Below, one piece after another: positions 26,839-39,507 of a stretch of DNA of 64,000 bases (position 1 is the stretch's first letter; the number at the start of each line of letters is the position of its first letter). The position numbers and the translations under genes are program-made. Below the pieces are notes generated by a model. The model had not been told where the DNA came from. It saw only the letters and a program-made list of their open reading frames with translations, and ran no database searches. The DNA lies in NCBI GenBank assembly GCA_012295275.1, contig CM022679.1, positions 27,194,983-27,258,982 of the forward strand, written 5' to 3'. This stretch comes from Chrysomallon squamiferum (lineage: Eukaryota > Mollusca > Gastropoda > Neomphalida > Peltospiridae).

Positions 26839-27519
26839 TTATTTCAAGCTTGAATCAAAATTTTCAGTGACAATGTTTTCAATTTTCTTTTTGTAATTTT
26901 CCACAGTGAGTTTAGCTTCACTGATTATCTGTGAGTAACTAAGTGAAATCTTTTCTAGTACTGTTTTAGATAACAAGTTATCACAAACTTCTGTTTTCAC
27001 TCTCTCACTTTCTGGACTGGTGGTCAAATCATCCAGACCCAAATCACTGACCACTGACTGATCGTAACAAACTGCACACTGGCCTTGACCATTACACAAA
27101 CATACAGGTGGAGAAGTGGACATGTCACGCTGTTTAAAAACATCAGTTTCTGAACATTTGGTTAGAACAGATTTTTTAAGATCTTTCTCAAATTTAATGA
27201 GGTTTTCCAATATGTCTTCCAGCTCAAAACGATTTTTCTCTGTTAGAGTAAATACTGAATTCTGTGTTTGGCTTGATGCTAAAATGGCACTCACAGTTCC
27301 CCGTAGCTTTCCTGTTTTGTATCCAATAGCAACAGCTTGTTTGTAGCCGAAGTTAAATCCATCCTGCAAAGAGAGCTCCTCTCCCTGACTCACTCCATTT
27401 CTAAACTGTTCTTTCAGCAGCCGAGTTCTTGTTTTATTCCAGTCTCTTTGTTGTAGAAGACTTTCATCAGCATCCTCATCAAACACGTCATCACAACTAC
27501 TACTACTACATTCTGCCAT
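26839..27519 (-). CDS. YAE1: YAE1 domain-containing protein, Fe-S delivery adaptor
   Basis: A single-exon 226-residue protein, the same length as I recall for the human protein. The Yae1 domain lies at about 21-80: after QQRDWNKTR comes the deca-GX3 type helix, with glycines at 42, 46, 54, 58, 66, 70 and 74 in a four-residue rhythm. In yeast and human, YAE1 with LTO1 links the CIA targeting complex to the ABC protein ABCE1/Rli1 and so helps insert its Fe-S clusters; it acts in the cytosol. The N terminus is acidic (DDVFDEDADES). A cysteine cluster, C140-x-C142-x5-C148-x2-C151, follows a predicted helix; whether it binds metal is unknown. The start is the first ATG and is followed by an acidic leader. 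The next gene upstream on the same strand, BOLA1, ends about 560 bp away. Confidence 0.92.
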   Translation of the reverse strand: MAECSSSSCDDVFDEDADESLLQQRDWNKTRTRLLKEQFRNGVSQGEELSLQDGFNFGYKQAVAIGYKTGKLRGTVSAILASSQTQNSVFTLTEKNRFELEDILENLIKFEKDLKKSVLTKCSETDVFKQRDMSTSPPVCLCNGQGQCAVCYDQSVVSDLGLDDLTTSPESERVKTEVCDNLLSKTVLEKISLSYSQIISEAKLTVENYKKKIENIVTENFDSSLK

Positions 27520-28082
27520 TGTTACTTTAATAATGTTCTCTTAAATTACTATATAAGAAAGAAAAATACACTGAAAGCACAAAAATCAGTGTGGTAAGAA
27601 TACAAATCTGAGAACACAAAATATTTTAAATCTTGTTATTTAAAAAGGGAAATAAATTTTATATAAAGTAATTGATGAAAGAGTTAAAGCGTTTTGCACT
27701 TGACAATAATTATTTATAATGCAATTCTGCTCGAGCTCAAGCTACAAATCCTGTGAGTAATAGAAAAATTAACTGAAAACTCAAAATTTCATTCACCTTT
27801 TTACAAACCTTTTCTTAAACGATGTTGACTATTCAAGAAATGAAATGAAACTCTAACATTACATATAAGTAACAGTTCACTTATTTTCTAACACAGTGTC
27901 CAGTACACACACAAAAGGAACAAAATAAACAAATCTTTTTTAAGAAACAAAAACTTGGACAAAATTCACAAAATAAAAGTCTTAAAAATACTTTTAAATA
28001 AAGTTTTTACAATACAAAAAAAGCCAAAAGTCTTTGGACACAGATTGTTTCTGGATATCAAGGTGGATGTTAAGTCACTAAG
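27520..28082. other. Intergenic spacer between YAE1 and BOLA1
   Basis: About 560 bp of AT-rich DNA with no recognised gene. It must contain the YAE1 promoter and the BOLA1 3' UTR, both on the minus strand. Confidence 0.6.
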
Positions 28083-31000
28083 TTACAGAGCAATCCCACC
28101 CAGACAGCGAGGGGAGGGGTCAGTCTGTTTTGAACTCTCCCACTGTTCTGGAGTTTTAGCCTGAAATGTTAATAATTAAACAAAGATTGAAAGCCATTTA
28201 AAATTCTTTAATACTGTAAATTTCAGATATTTAAATATTTATATACAAAATGAGGGAAAAATAAAATAAAACCAAAAATAAAATAAAATAAAATAAAATA
28301 AAAATTAACATTAGAAAGAGAAATAAGAAAAAAATATTTTGTACTGCTATTAAATTATTTTCCCAAACTCAGTATTTCTGTACATTTCCTTATGTTGTTA
28401 CACACAGTAAAAGTCCATTACTTAATATACAGTTTTGATTTTTTAATCTCAATCCATTTTCAATGAAGTTATCTTCAATTACACTGCGTAATAATATTAA
28501 TTTGGAAACACTAATTATGGTATTGTTATTTAAAATTCTGAAGAATATTTTATTTATTATGTAGGCTATGATTTTAAATGAAAAGTTGTTTTGAAAGGAA
28601 AAATTTACAAAACATTACAACCAAACATATATCACAATGGTTACATTACACATAAAAAAGATATAATAATAACAGTTTTAAAAATTGTGAAATATTATTA
28701 AGAATTTTTTTTTTTAATAATATCATCTATGATAATGATATTTAAAATTCAAAAAAAAAAAAAAAAAAAAAAATATTCTGTATATTGATAAAGTAAGTAA
28801 AAATTAAAGATAACCATAATACATATTAACAGATTCAGCATTTTTATAAACGTTCACATACATAAAGATTATCATATATATATATATATATATATACATA
28901 TATACAAACATTTTAATTGTAAGGAAATAAAAAATAATCAAATGACAAAGTTTATTTACCACAACAGACAGAGCATGAATTGATCCACTTAGTTCTTCCT
29001 TTAAAATTTCATTTACCATCTGGTGTCTCTGAAATATGTAAATGAGGACAACTGTGAGAGATATTTACAGTTAGAAACATGTGGAATACCTATAGAGTTT
29101 AATTTTTGTACAATATATATTAAAATTAAAAACTGCGAAATATTTATTAAAAAGAATATCATCAAAAATATTGAATATTTACAAAATTAAAAATTAATTT
29201 TGCAAAAAAAACAACCGAAAAAGCAAATAAAACATGAACATAAAGCACTCTTGCTCATTTAATTTAAATACAGAACTAGAATATATGAGAGAGAGTGAGC
29301 GAATGAAAGAAAACTAAATATTTGATAAAACAAAATTAAGTTTTAAAAAAAGAAAAAAGCTAGCAACTTTTTGTACACTGTCTTCTAATAAAATGGAGTA
29401 ATTTGATTACTTAAAATTAAATTGTTCTTACCTTAAGGACAGGTTTATCCTTAAACACATCAGACACAACAAGCACTTTGAAATGTGTTTCTGATCCTGT
29501 AAATACAAATTTATTTATTTAGTATAAATGATTTCATCGTCCAAAATTAACATTCAGATGCTTTCTTTTTTGAAAAATACATTTTTTAAACTTGTTATTA
29601 GAAATGAACTGAAAAAGTAAAAAATAAAAGTTATAACAAAATAAATAAATAAGTAAATAAGTATTTATATATCTTTTTTCTTCTTTTTTTATGAAAAGAT
29701 GATAGAAAATTGATACTATGTTTCAATCCACTATTTAAGATAAAACAAAATAATAAATAAATAACAAATAAAAATTTACCTTTAGGAACACAGTGCATGT
29801 AACTCTCATTGACAATATCCAGAACTTTTGGCTGAAATTATCAACAACATAAACTTTACAACAACCATAAACATAAACAAGTTCTTCTCTACAGACCCTA
29901 TCATGTTTTTACCATTAGTGTTTGCAATTAAATTATATAAATAAAAAGAAATGTATTGTCCAAAACAAGCCTTGGTAATTTTTTAAAATGAATAAATCAG
30001 AAAGAAAGAAGAAAAATCTGAGGTATACTGCAGGTTTAATGGAGATTATCATTATATAAATATGCTACAGAATTATGTTATTACCTGGAACGTCTCTGTC
30101 AGCTTTCTTTTAATTGAAGCTTCAATTGGTTTCTGTTAAAATAAAAATTAAAAAGTATTAAAATAAAAAAATTAAAAATATCTATCATTCATTCATTGTA
30201 AGTACATACATTATCTTCATTCAGTTTTAATTAAAATTAAAAAATTATATCACTAATAATAGTGCAGTTTAAAAATATTTTAGTTTTTGACATTTTTCTG
30301 TATTCGTATTATAATATTATTGCTTACATATACAACATATTTCAATTTGCTCTGTTGTCAGAAAAATAAAGCAATCAATCCACCAAATACACAATGACAA
30401 GATGAGTCCATGTTTGAAGGGTAAAATGACAACATTCAAATATTTTGTAATGATTATTATTTTTCTGTAATACTTTAGGAGTGATAGTATATCACGCAAA
30501 GCAATAAAATGTATGTAAAACATTATCAGACATTGCTATATAGCAAAACTTTTAAGCACTTTGACCACTTTTTTTTATTTTTTTACAATAAAACACTATA
30601 TATCATAGCTATATAATCAAGATATTACCTACCTCGGCGGCTATGGCAGCACTCATATTTCTGCAGATCTGGGAGATGCCAACCTGAGCTATACGCTGTC
30701 CTCGTAAGATAAATGCTGAAAATCAACATGGATGTTTTAAACTTCATTGAATATAATCAAGTGTATTTATATATATATATATATTATTATTATGTTTATT
30801 TGTTGTTGTTTTTTCATTTAAAGGTGTAGATGATTACAATTTACAGGCAAAATTATGAGTTTTAAAATTATAATTTAATAATATATGTACATAAATAAAT
30901 TCATTTTTGAACTAATAACATCATTTATATAATATTTCTAAATATCTACTGGTGCATGTAATTCTATACTATTATATACTGAACATCTGAAGATATTTAT

Positions 31001-31706
31001 AAGAATGTCTTTTGTAGAAAACTTTAACAATCTATAGTATATATATTTTACATGGTTTATGAAATTAAAATGTTCAGATAATTTTATAATTAGTTTTTAC
31101 CAATCGTTAAAATTACTGTTATAAACTTACTTCATTATATGTAATTTGTAAACAATAATAATAAATTAATAATAAAATTTAACAAAATTAACATTAAATT
31201 TATAGATACTTTATGACAGATGTTTAAAAATAGTAAGACTGTTTAAAACTGGTTCATTTTAATACAAATTAATATAATATTAAATTTATCATTTATCATT
31301 TTCGTTGTTTTATATATTAAAATATTTATATTTATAAGAATTAGTTTTTTTTTACCAAATACTTTTACTAGATTTAGCGATAACACCCCTACGAGCTGAT
31401 AAACAACCTGAACACTAACATTATTACGTTATTATTATACTTCAGTTCAATGTGGAATTGCTTAATCATCATGAAGTAACATTATTTATGAATATGAAGT
31501 ACAATAACTATCACGATAAATGAACATGAAGTACAAGAAATATCACGATAATTGAACATGATTGAACAAAATTAATGTTCTTTGCGGTTATTAATACTAA
31601 CCCATCTCTTTTTACATTAGCTCTGACAACTTTATATGTAATACACAGTGAAAAACAAAGCTTAAACGTTAAATTGTAAAAACGTTGTTATTTTACCTGA
31701 TGTCAT
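28083..31706 (-). CDS. BOLA1: BolA-like protein 1, mitochondrial
   Basis: Seven coding exons on the minus strand join without frame error: 31697-31706, 30633-30715, 30085-30132, 29780-29831, 29432-29496, 28960-29028 and 28083-28160. The product is 134 residues (human about 137). The first ~30 residues (MTSAFILRGQRIAQVG) are basic and free of acids, as expected for a mitochondrial targeting sequence. The BolA domain covers about 32-115: NESYMHCVPKGSETHFKV, then RHQMVNEILKEEL and IHALSVV, with the invariant BolA histidine at 104. The tail AKTPEQW, TDPSPRCLGG matches the BOLA1 type rather than BOLA2 or BOLA3. BOLA1 pairs with glutaredoxin 5 and protects or delivers mitochondrial Fe-S clusters. 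It starts 194 bp from the divergent DCTN4 start codon. Confidence 0.95.
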
Positions 31707-31900
31707 TACAGTGATTGAGTGTTAAAACTTTCCACAATCAGTTAAATTGCATCATATCATTTGCATCATTCTATTTCTATCAATCACGTTTTTTGGATTA
31801 TCCAGACCATTTTACTATCTAGTTCTTTCAAATCAAGACTACTTCCTCGGTGCTCCAGCTTTGTAGGAGGAAATTCTGTAATACTGAAAGAAAAGAAAAT
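31707..31900. promoter_or_regulatory. Probable bidirectional promoter, BOLA1 / DCTN4
   Basis: Only 194 bp separate the BOLA1 start codon (minus) from the DCTN4 start codon (plus), so both 5' UTRs and both promoters must fit here unless hidden upstream exons exist. ACTTCC at 31841-31846 (GGAAGT on the other strand) is an ETS-type core, common in compact housekeeping promoters. No TATA box in a convincing position was seen. Confidence 0.55.
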
Positions 31901-34900
31901 ATGGCTACCTATATCGATATTAATTTGGTAAAATATGTTTGTACATGTGGTAAGAAACAACCATTTTGCAGATTGTATTTATGCAGGCACTGTTCAGAAC
32001 TTAGATGCGTGGACTGTGTACAACACGAGGTAAATACAGTACTGGTAGCGAAGATAATCAAAGAAACTGAGCTAGATTCAAGCATGCAAAGTACTAAGTT
32101 ACAAGTAGGACAACCGTTGGTCGTTACAATTTTTACCGATCCAGCCCAAAATCTGCGTCGATGTGTTCCAGTTTCTCACTCTGTTTCTAAAAGTTGGAAT
32201 ATATAATGTTAGAAATTCAATAACCTTAAATATTTTAACTTAGGTTTATGACAGTGCCATAAACACTCGACTCGCTGTCACCATGATTGAACGAATGAAT
32301 GATCATACAGCCAAACTGATACTGTCATGATTTAAATTAACCTGATTAATTATTAAAATGATCCTGCAGACCAGGTTCGGTCAATAAGATTACTCAAATT
32401 ACTATTTCAAAATTTAACTACCACTGTGCAGTGTACCAGTAAATTGTGTAATTATCAGTTCCACGACTATGTTAGTTTATTATGTATGTAATTGATTTAT
32501 AATTTGTATAAACATGATAAACCACTTTTACTAGGTTAAAGCATATACTAGGCTTAGTTCCTGTTCTCAACCCAAACACTGGTTAACTGAGAATCTGTTT
32601 CTGCTGTGTGGCTATTTAAACTCAGACAAACATTTAAAAACTAATATTCACATATTTGCAGAAATATCAACAGACAAAAAAAAAGAAAAGAAAGAAAAGG
32701 AAATTAACATTAACTATATTTATTATAAACTAATAATATTAGCTCATTTCTGTGGCAGATTTAAACATTACAAAGAATTTAATTCCATTTTCTGAATAAA
32801 CAGACTGTAAGATTTAATGTATTAACACTAAAATCAAAATTGAACAGTTTATTTCCAGTAAAATATAAATATGTTTGTTTTCTAGGGAGACAGTCACTAC
32901 TGCACTCACTGTCTGGAAAATATGCCGTCTGCAGAGGCAAAGATGAGAAAAAACAGGTAACCAAAAACGTTTTCTCTTTCTCAAATTCCATAATCAGTAT
33001 TATGCTCTTGTAAGGTTGTTGAATGTTCATAATGTTATTGATATGAGTAGTACTGTATGTATGAAACTGATTTAATTGTCAACTTAGCATTATAAATGTT
33101 TAAAAACGATAAAATAAAAAATAAATCAATTAAATTAAATTAAATTTAAAACAAATCAAGAAATGTAAAGATTCTCAGATTTATTGTTGTTGTTATTTAA
33201 ATTAGTATTGTTTATAATTAGAAGTAAATTAGCAGTGAACACTGAAAAACTGGTTCGTGTGTTAAAGGTGTTCTCGGTGTTTGGATTGTCCTGCCTGTGG
33301 AAACACTCTGATGACTCGGGCTACCAACATGATGGTGACATCATCACCTGACCCGAGTAAGCCATCGACTCCGACAACTCCGAAGAAAATGTATTACTTG
33401 GCTTGTGGATTCTGTCGCTGGACAACCAGAGATGTGGGCATACCAGACCAGACTGTGGGTACGTGACTGATATCTGAACACACGTTATTTAAATTCATAA
33501 AATTTTAGAGTATTTGTGTAAGTAAGCTTAGAACAGAAAATGTTTATTGTCAGAATAATATATTTTTCTTAATTTAAATTTTAAAGTGTTCTGTATAAGT
33601 AAGTTTAGAACAGAAAATATTTGGGTAATTTAGAATAAAATATCTTTTTTTAATTTAGAGTATTCTGTACAAGTAAGTTTAGAACAGAAAATATTTTGAT
33701 AGTTTAAAATTTAGAATATTTTGTACAGCTCGGTGTTCTGATGACATGAAACTTTATGTAACTTGAGACAGTGCATTCAGAATGAGAAAACAAATAGATA
33801 TACATGTAATTAGTTAATTTTTATTTTAAATGAAAAAAAAAAGAAGGAAAAATGAACAAGAAAGAAAAACCTTTTTATGGGTTTTTAAATAAATACTGAC
33901 AGCCTTTAGCTCTGTTTTTTTCTTTAACTGTGTTTAATCTAAACTTGACAAAATAAAACTTTTATAACTGGAATAATGAAGAGTTTGATTCTGATGGAAA
34001 TGTTAAATAAAAAACTGAAACATTTATACAGAATATTTTAAATTAACAACGTCTGATAGAAATATGACGAACACCAAAATGTTACGTTGAGACCAAATTT
34101 ATGCTGAATATTTTGATATCTGACATTTCTAAAGTTATAATTTATGGGGTTGCCAATTATGTTGACTGTTTAATGGTGTTACTTATTTTATTTTTTTATA
34201 CCTATAATTATAAATTTTATTTTTCTGTGTTTTTATAGCAAGTGGAGGTTTGCCAGAACAAGAAAATGAAGCTAACAAACTGGTAGAGCACATTTCTTTC
34301 TCGCAAATATTTTACCTTCACTGAATCACTTTTTACAGTTTTCTTCAGTGAACTCACATGTTTATTTTCTATCATGTCTCCATTGATGAATAACTATAAT
34401 TCAGTTAGTTGTAAGAACACTGGTTTTCTGAGATAACTTGAGCTCAGTGGATCAGTCATCCCATGTGTACCCATTCCCTTTTTTCACAATCCAGCCAAGT
34501 GCCCCATAACTGTTTCATCAAATGGCATTTTGCATTACATTTTGCAGTGTACAAGAAGGTTCATATAAAAATGGATATTCTACTTTGTATTATTATTATT
34601 ATTATTATTATTATCTAACAATTGTTAATCATTTACATGTGGAAGTGTCATTAAACAAATTTATTTATTTATATATTTATTAAAATCATTCTCTCCAATG
34701 ACAGATTAGAACGTTGAAGCAAAGGTTAATTGCTTGATTGAATGAAAATGTTTGTGTCTGTTGACAGATTGGTCCAATACTAGAATATTACCATCTCCTG
34801 GCACAGAAAGAGAAGACAGAAAAGGAACGAAAGAAATATGTCAAGCGAAGAAGTCATCTGTATTACGCTGCAGAAAAAGTTTGTTCATTTTAATTTACTT

Positions 34901-34940
34901 TTTTATTTAATTATTTTTATTTTATTTAATATTTTTATAT

Positions 34941-34983
<43 letters not shown>

Positions 34984-37900
34984 TCTAAATATTTATTTAT
35001 TTATCATTACAATTATTTATTTATTTATTTATTTATTTTTTTATTATTTTTCATTATTATTTTTATTTTTGTAACCTCAGAATTCATATGAAGCATGAAA
35101 ATAACATTAAATACTGGCTCTAACCCCTTTTTGTGTTTTATAAATGATGTGGCTCTCACAAAATGTAGACAGAAAGGAGAAGAAATCTTTGACAACCAAA
35201 TATGAAGTCGTATTAATAAAATAACAAATGATATGTTTTTGTTTGCTGTTCAATTCATTTTTAGTTTGAATACCAATAATATGAAAATATGTGAAATTAC
35301 TGTAGTCATGATGATAAACTTTAATATCAGGTTTTGGCAGTACATTATACAGTATTTTTTATTTATTGCAGGACAAATATGGACTGATTTCTGTGGCTAT
35401 GAAAAAGACTTCCCTAGCAGCTTCAATGCAACCTCACAGGTTAGAAATATTTTTTTGATTTTAAATGATTTTCACTTTTCTACTTTTAGTGAAAAAAAAT
35501 GCAACAGAAAAAAACTTTATAATAACAATAATAATGTCCTGTTTTAAATCTCACAGATTTATTACTTTAGTTTTACATTCAGTTTTTGTTAATAAAATTT
35601 ATTTTATTTATTTATTTTTTTATTATTATTATTATTTTATTTTTCACTTCAGGTATGTGTGTTTGTGTGTGTTTATATAAAATGTTTATAAATATCAGTA
35701 TTAACAGCTAATACAATTAAATATCAAATAAGATGATTATTCCTTAGATAATTTAAAATTAGTGATCTGTTACCGTGGATGCATTTGTTAAAATTATGAG
35801 TTGCTGTTATTGATTTCTTTATCTATCGGAACTGGATATCTAAGAAAAGCTCTGTTTATAGTTCTAGTCTGAAGGAAGAGGAGTTAAACAGCAAAGTGCC
35901 AGTCAGAGAGACTATCACAAACTTTGAATCTCTTCCTGACAGCATTTACACAGAGCCACTGGACGTGCTAACAGGTTAACACTAATATCTGTCTTTGTGA
36001 ATCTTAAACTTGACACTCACACACTCACACACACACACACACACTCTCTCTCTCTCTTTCTCTCTCTCTCTATCTGCATCTATTTATTTATTTGTATCTA
36101 CATCTGTAATGTCTAAGTCTATTAATTTATCCATATCTTGTTCTGTTTAATCAACCTATCTACTGCTCATCTACATCTTTATCGATGTCTGTCTGTCTGT
36201 GTGTGCAGACTTTCTGCTTCTATTTATCAATCTCTCTCTATGTCTGTCTTCTGTACACGTGTTTGTTTTTCTGTCTGTCTGTCTCTGTTCAATCTTTCTA
36301 TCTTAGTCTATTAAGCCTTCTCTTGCTGAGTCTTTTGTCAACAACAGTCTTTTTTGCTATCTCTCTCTCTCTCTGTTAAACATCTTTATAGAATTGGTAG
36401 TTAAATATTCTAATACCTATCTAAATAATAAATAAAATAACTGAGTTGTATTCATTTTGTATCGTTTTCTCTGTGAAATTTCAAAATATGTCATCTTTCA
36501 GCTGTAAGACTTCTTTTTTATTTTTCAGTGACAACAATGTCTCAGCGACTCGCAGACTGTGAGTTTCAGCCGACATCCATGTCAGCACTGTACCCTCAGC
36601 GCAAACATCTGCTTCTTAGAAAGTCCCTTCGCTGTAAGGTAAACATCCATTTCTTAGAAAGCCTCTACACTGTAAGGTAAACATCCATTTCTTAGAAAGC
36701 CTCTACACTGTAAGGTAAACATCCATTTCTTAGAAAGCCTCTACACTGTAAGTTAAACATCCATTTCTTAGAAAGTCCCTATGTTGTAAGATAAACATCT
36801 GCTTCTTAGAATGCCTGCATTGTAATTAATTTCAGGATAAGAAGAGATCAGCTTAAGACTACATTACTAAGAATAGAAACCTCTAATTTTTAGAAAGTAA
36901 ATATTTAATCAGCTGGTCCACATTATGCATCTTCTTCATAGATTTATAATCAGAATGTCACATAAGTATGACTGTTTTGTTGTTTTTATTTTTAATTTAG
37001 GAATGTGAACACAATCTGATTAAACCAGATTACAACCCACTGTCCATCAAGTTTAAGATTCAGCTGAATGCAATGTAAGAGGTTTTTTATTTTTTCTGGA
37101 GAAGAAATTGTATTCAGATTTCTCTGTTCTCTGTTTTCATTATTTGCTTTCAAACTGTTTATTACTGAAGTTTAGATAGAGACTAATTCTGAAGTCTTCT
37201 GCAGTAATATAGATTTGGATATTATAATAATAACATGAATTCATCGATTTTTTTTTTTTTCTTCTTTTTTTCTTTTTTTTTTTTAATCTTTCTTTTTTTG
37301 TTGTTATTTGTTGTTGTTAATGCCAATTTTTTTTTTTCTCAAAAGTATTTAATAAAAACTTTCACTATTTGAGAATATTTTATCTACTAATTTGTTTAAA
37401 TGTGACAGTTTTGATATAGACAGTTGTTGCTAAAGCAATTAGAACACTTGCTTGAGGCATGATTGGTCACAGGACCAGTTCATTTAAGTGTTTATGGAGA
37501 GCTGTATTGCAGTCTAGCCAGAGCTCCTTGTCTGGTTTTAACCAAGTTTATCACAGACAATTCTCTGCCTGTGGGAAGGTTTATGTAAAGATTTCGTCCT
37601 AACCAGTAGGAATAACTGATAACTGGTAGTACTACATTTCCTCTGATGTTTAAACATTATAGTAGTACCTACCTAAAACATCATTTACTGTTAATCACAT
37701 TTTTTTCATTTGACTATGTGCTCTGTGTCTAATAACAGACTAAAATGTAAATTTTTCTTTGATTTTTTTTTTACAGAAACTTTGTTCCTGACATTCATAT
37801 CCAGTCACCAGCTGTTTTCATGAAGAATAAAGTAAGTTTTATTTTATTTTATTTTATGTTTTCACTTAGTGTCAGTTTATATCTAATTTTACACTGTCAT

Positions 37901-38757
37901 ACATTTTTAATTTCAAGCATTGTTATTTTACTTTATTGTAGAATAATCCTTGGAGATGCCCTATTAGTTTTTGCTCAACACAAATATCATTAAGTATTGC
38001 AATCAAAATAATCTAAATACTTCAAAATCTGGTACAATTTTTGTATTGTGTTGTGTATTATGAAATAGGTATTTGATTGTCATCTGAATCCAGATAAAAC
38101 ATTGCTTGTATCATAAAATGATAAATTAACCACATGTTCTACTTATAAAGATTGCTCTTACACGTAAACAAACCAAATATATTTCTGAAAATAATAAACT
38201 ATCTTGTCATATTTGTAAATGTAATTAAAACGTAAAACTGTCGAGACGTGTTTGTGTTTCCAGGAAACCCTGGTATGCCTGACTGTGAGTAACCCATCGG
38301 TGTACAACATGGCCATACATCTTCTTCCTGTAGAGGGCATTCTTGATCCCCTGGTCACAGCCAAGGTTGGTTACCATAAATGTTTAAACAAGACACGTTT
38401 ATATCTTATATCAGATATGTAATTTACCACTTTGTTTACAACTGTTTTGCTTTTAACATTTGTGTGTACAAGGTCGTCACTACACAAACAATGAGATAAC
38501 ATCTGTACATCCCAACAACCAGATATTTTGTTGATATTCTTTAGATAGTGATAAAGATTTGTTACAAAAAAAAACATTAAGTGATTACATGCAGACATAC
38601 AAATAGACAGACAAACACAGAAGCATACATATTAACACACACACCAACACAGAAGCACAAATACACACATACACAAGGTGAGACAGACACACATATACAC
38701 ACACAGACAGAAAAATATAAACTAATATAATTGATACACATATACGCACACAGAGAG

Positions 38758-38788
<31 letters not shown>

Positions 38789-39466
38789 AACTGTACACAT
38801 TTTTATATTCCCACCCCAAGTTCCCTTTTTAATCTTCCCTTTGCCCGTCTGCCCTTGCCACACCCCAAATTTACTTCTCATCTGCCCTTCCCCCATCTCC
38901 AGTTAACTTACATCTTCCCCCTCGTTGTTTCAGATTGATCTGCCCAGACAGGAGATTGTCATCTGGAAACGTGATGATGCTGCCATGTATGACGATGCAT
39001 CACAGATGCAGCATGAGATACGCGATGACCCCAGGTTGGTATCACGATTATGTTATAACCTTAGGTTAATAAAATGAAACACGTTTATTTTGTTTTTTTA
39101 AATATGTGAAATGCAATATGGCCTCTGATTATTTATAATGAAATATAAAGTTGCTGTTTTTGAAATATTGGCCTGGTTAGATTCGCAATATGTAATAATT
39201 ACTTTTTGTCGTATTTTATGACCTCGGGTAAATTGCATGACACCATGTATTTAACTTCTGTGAGAAATGTGTGTTTCGACCTCTGCTAAATTACAATAAG
39301 TAAATGGTTTATCCTTACAATATGAAATTATTTATGCTACCTTAAGTGAAAAGTCCCACCAGGCTGAGTTACTCCTGACCTGTGGGAAGAGCATTTATTT
39401 ATTTATTTATTTATTTATTTACTTGTTTATTTATTTATTTATTTATTTACTTACTTGTTTATTTGT

Positions 39467-39507
<41 letters not shown>

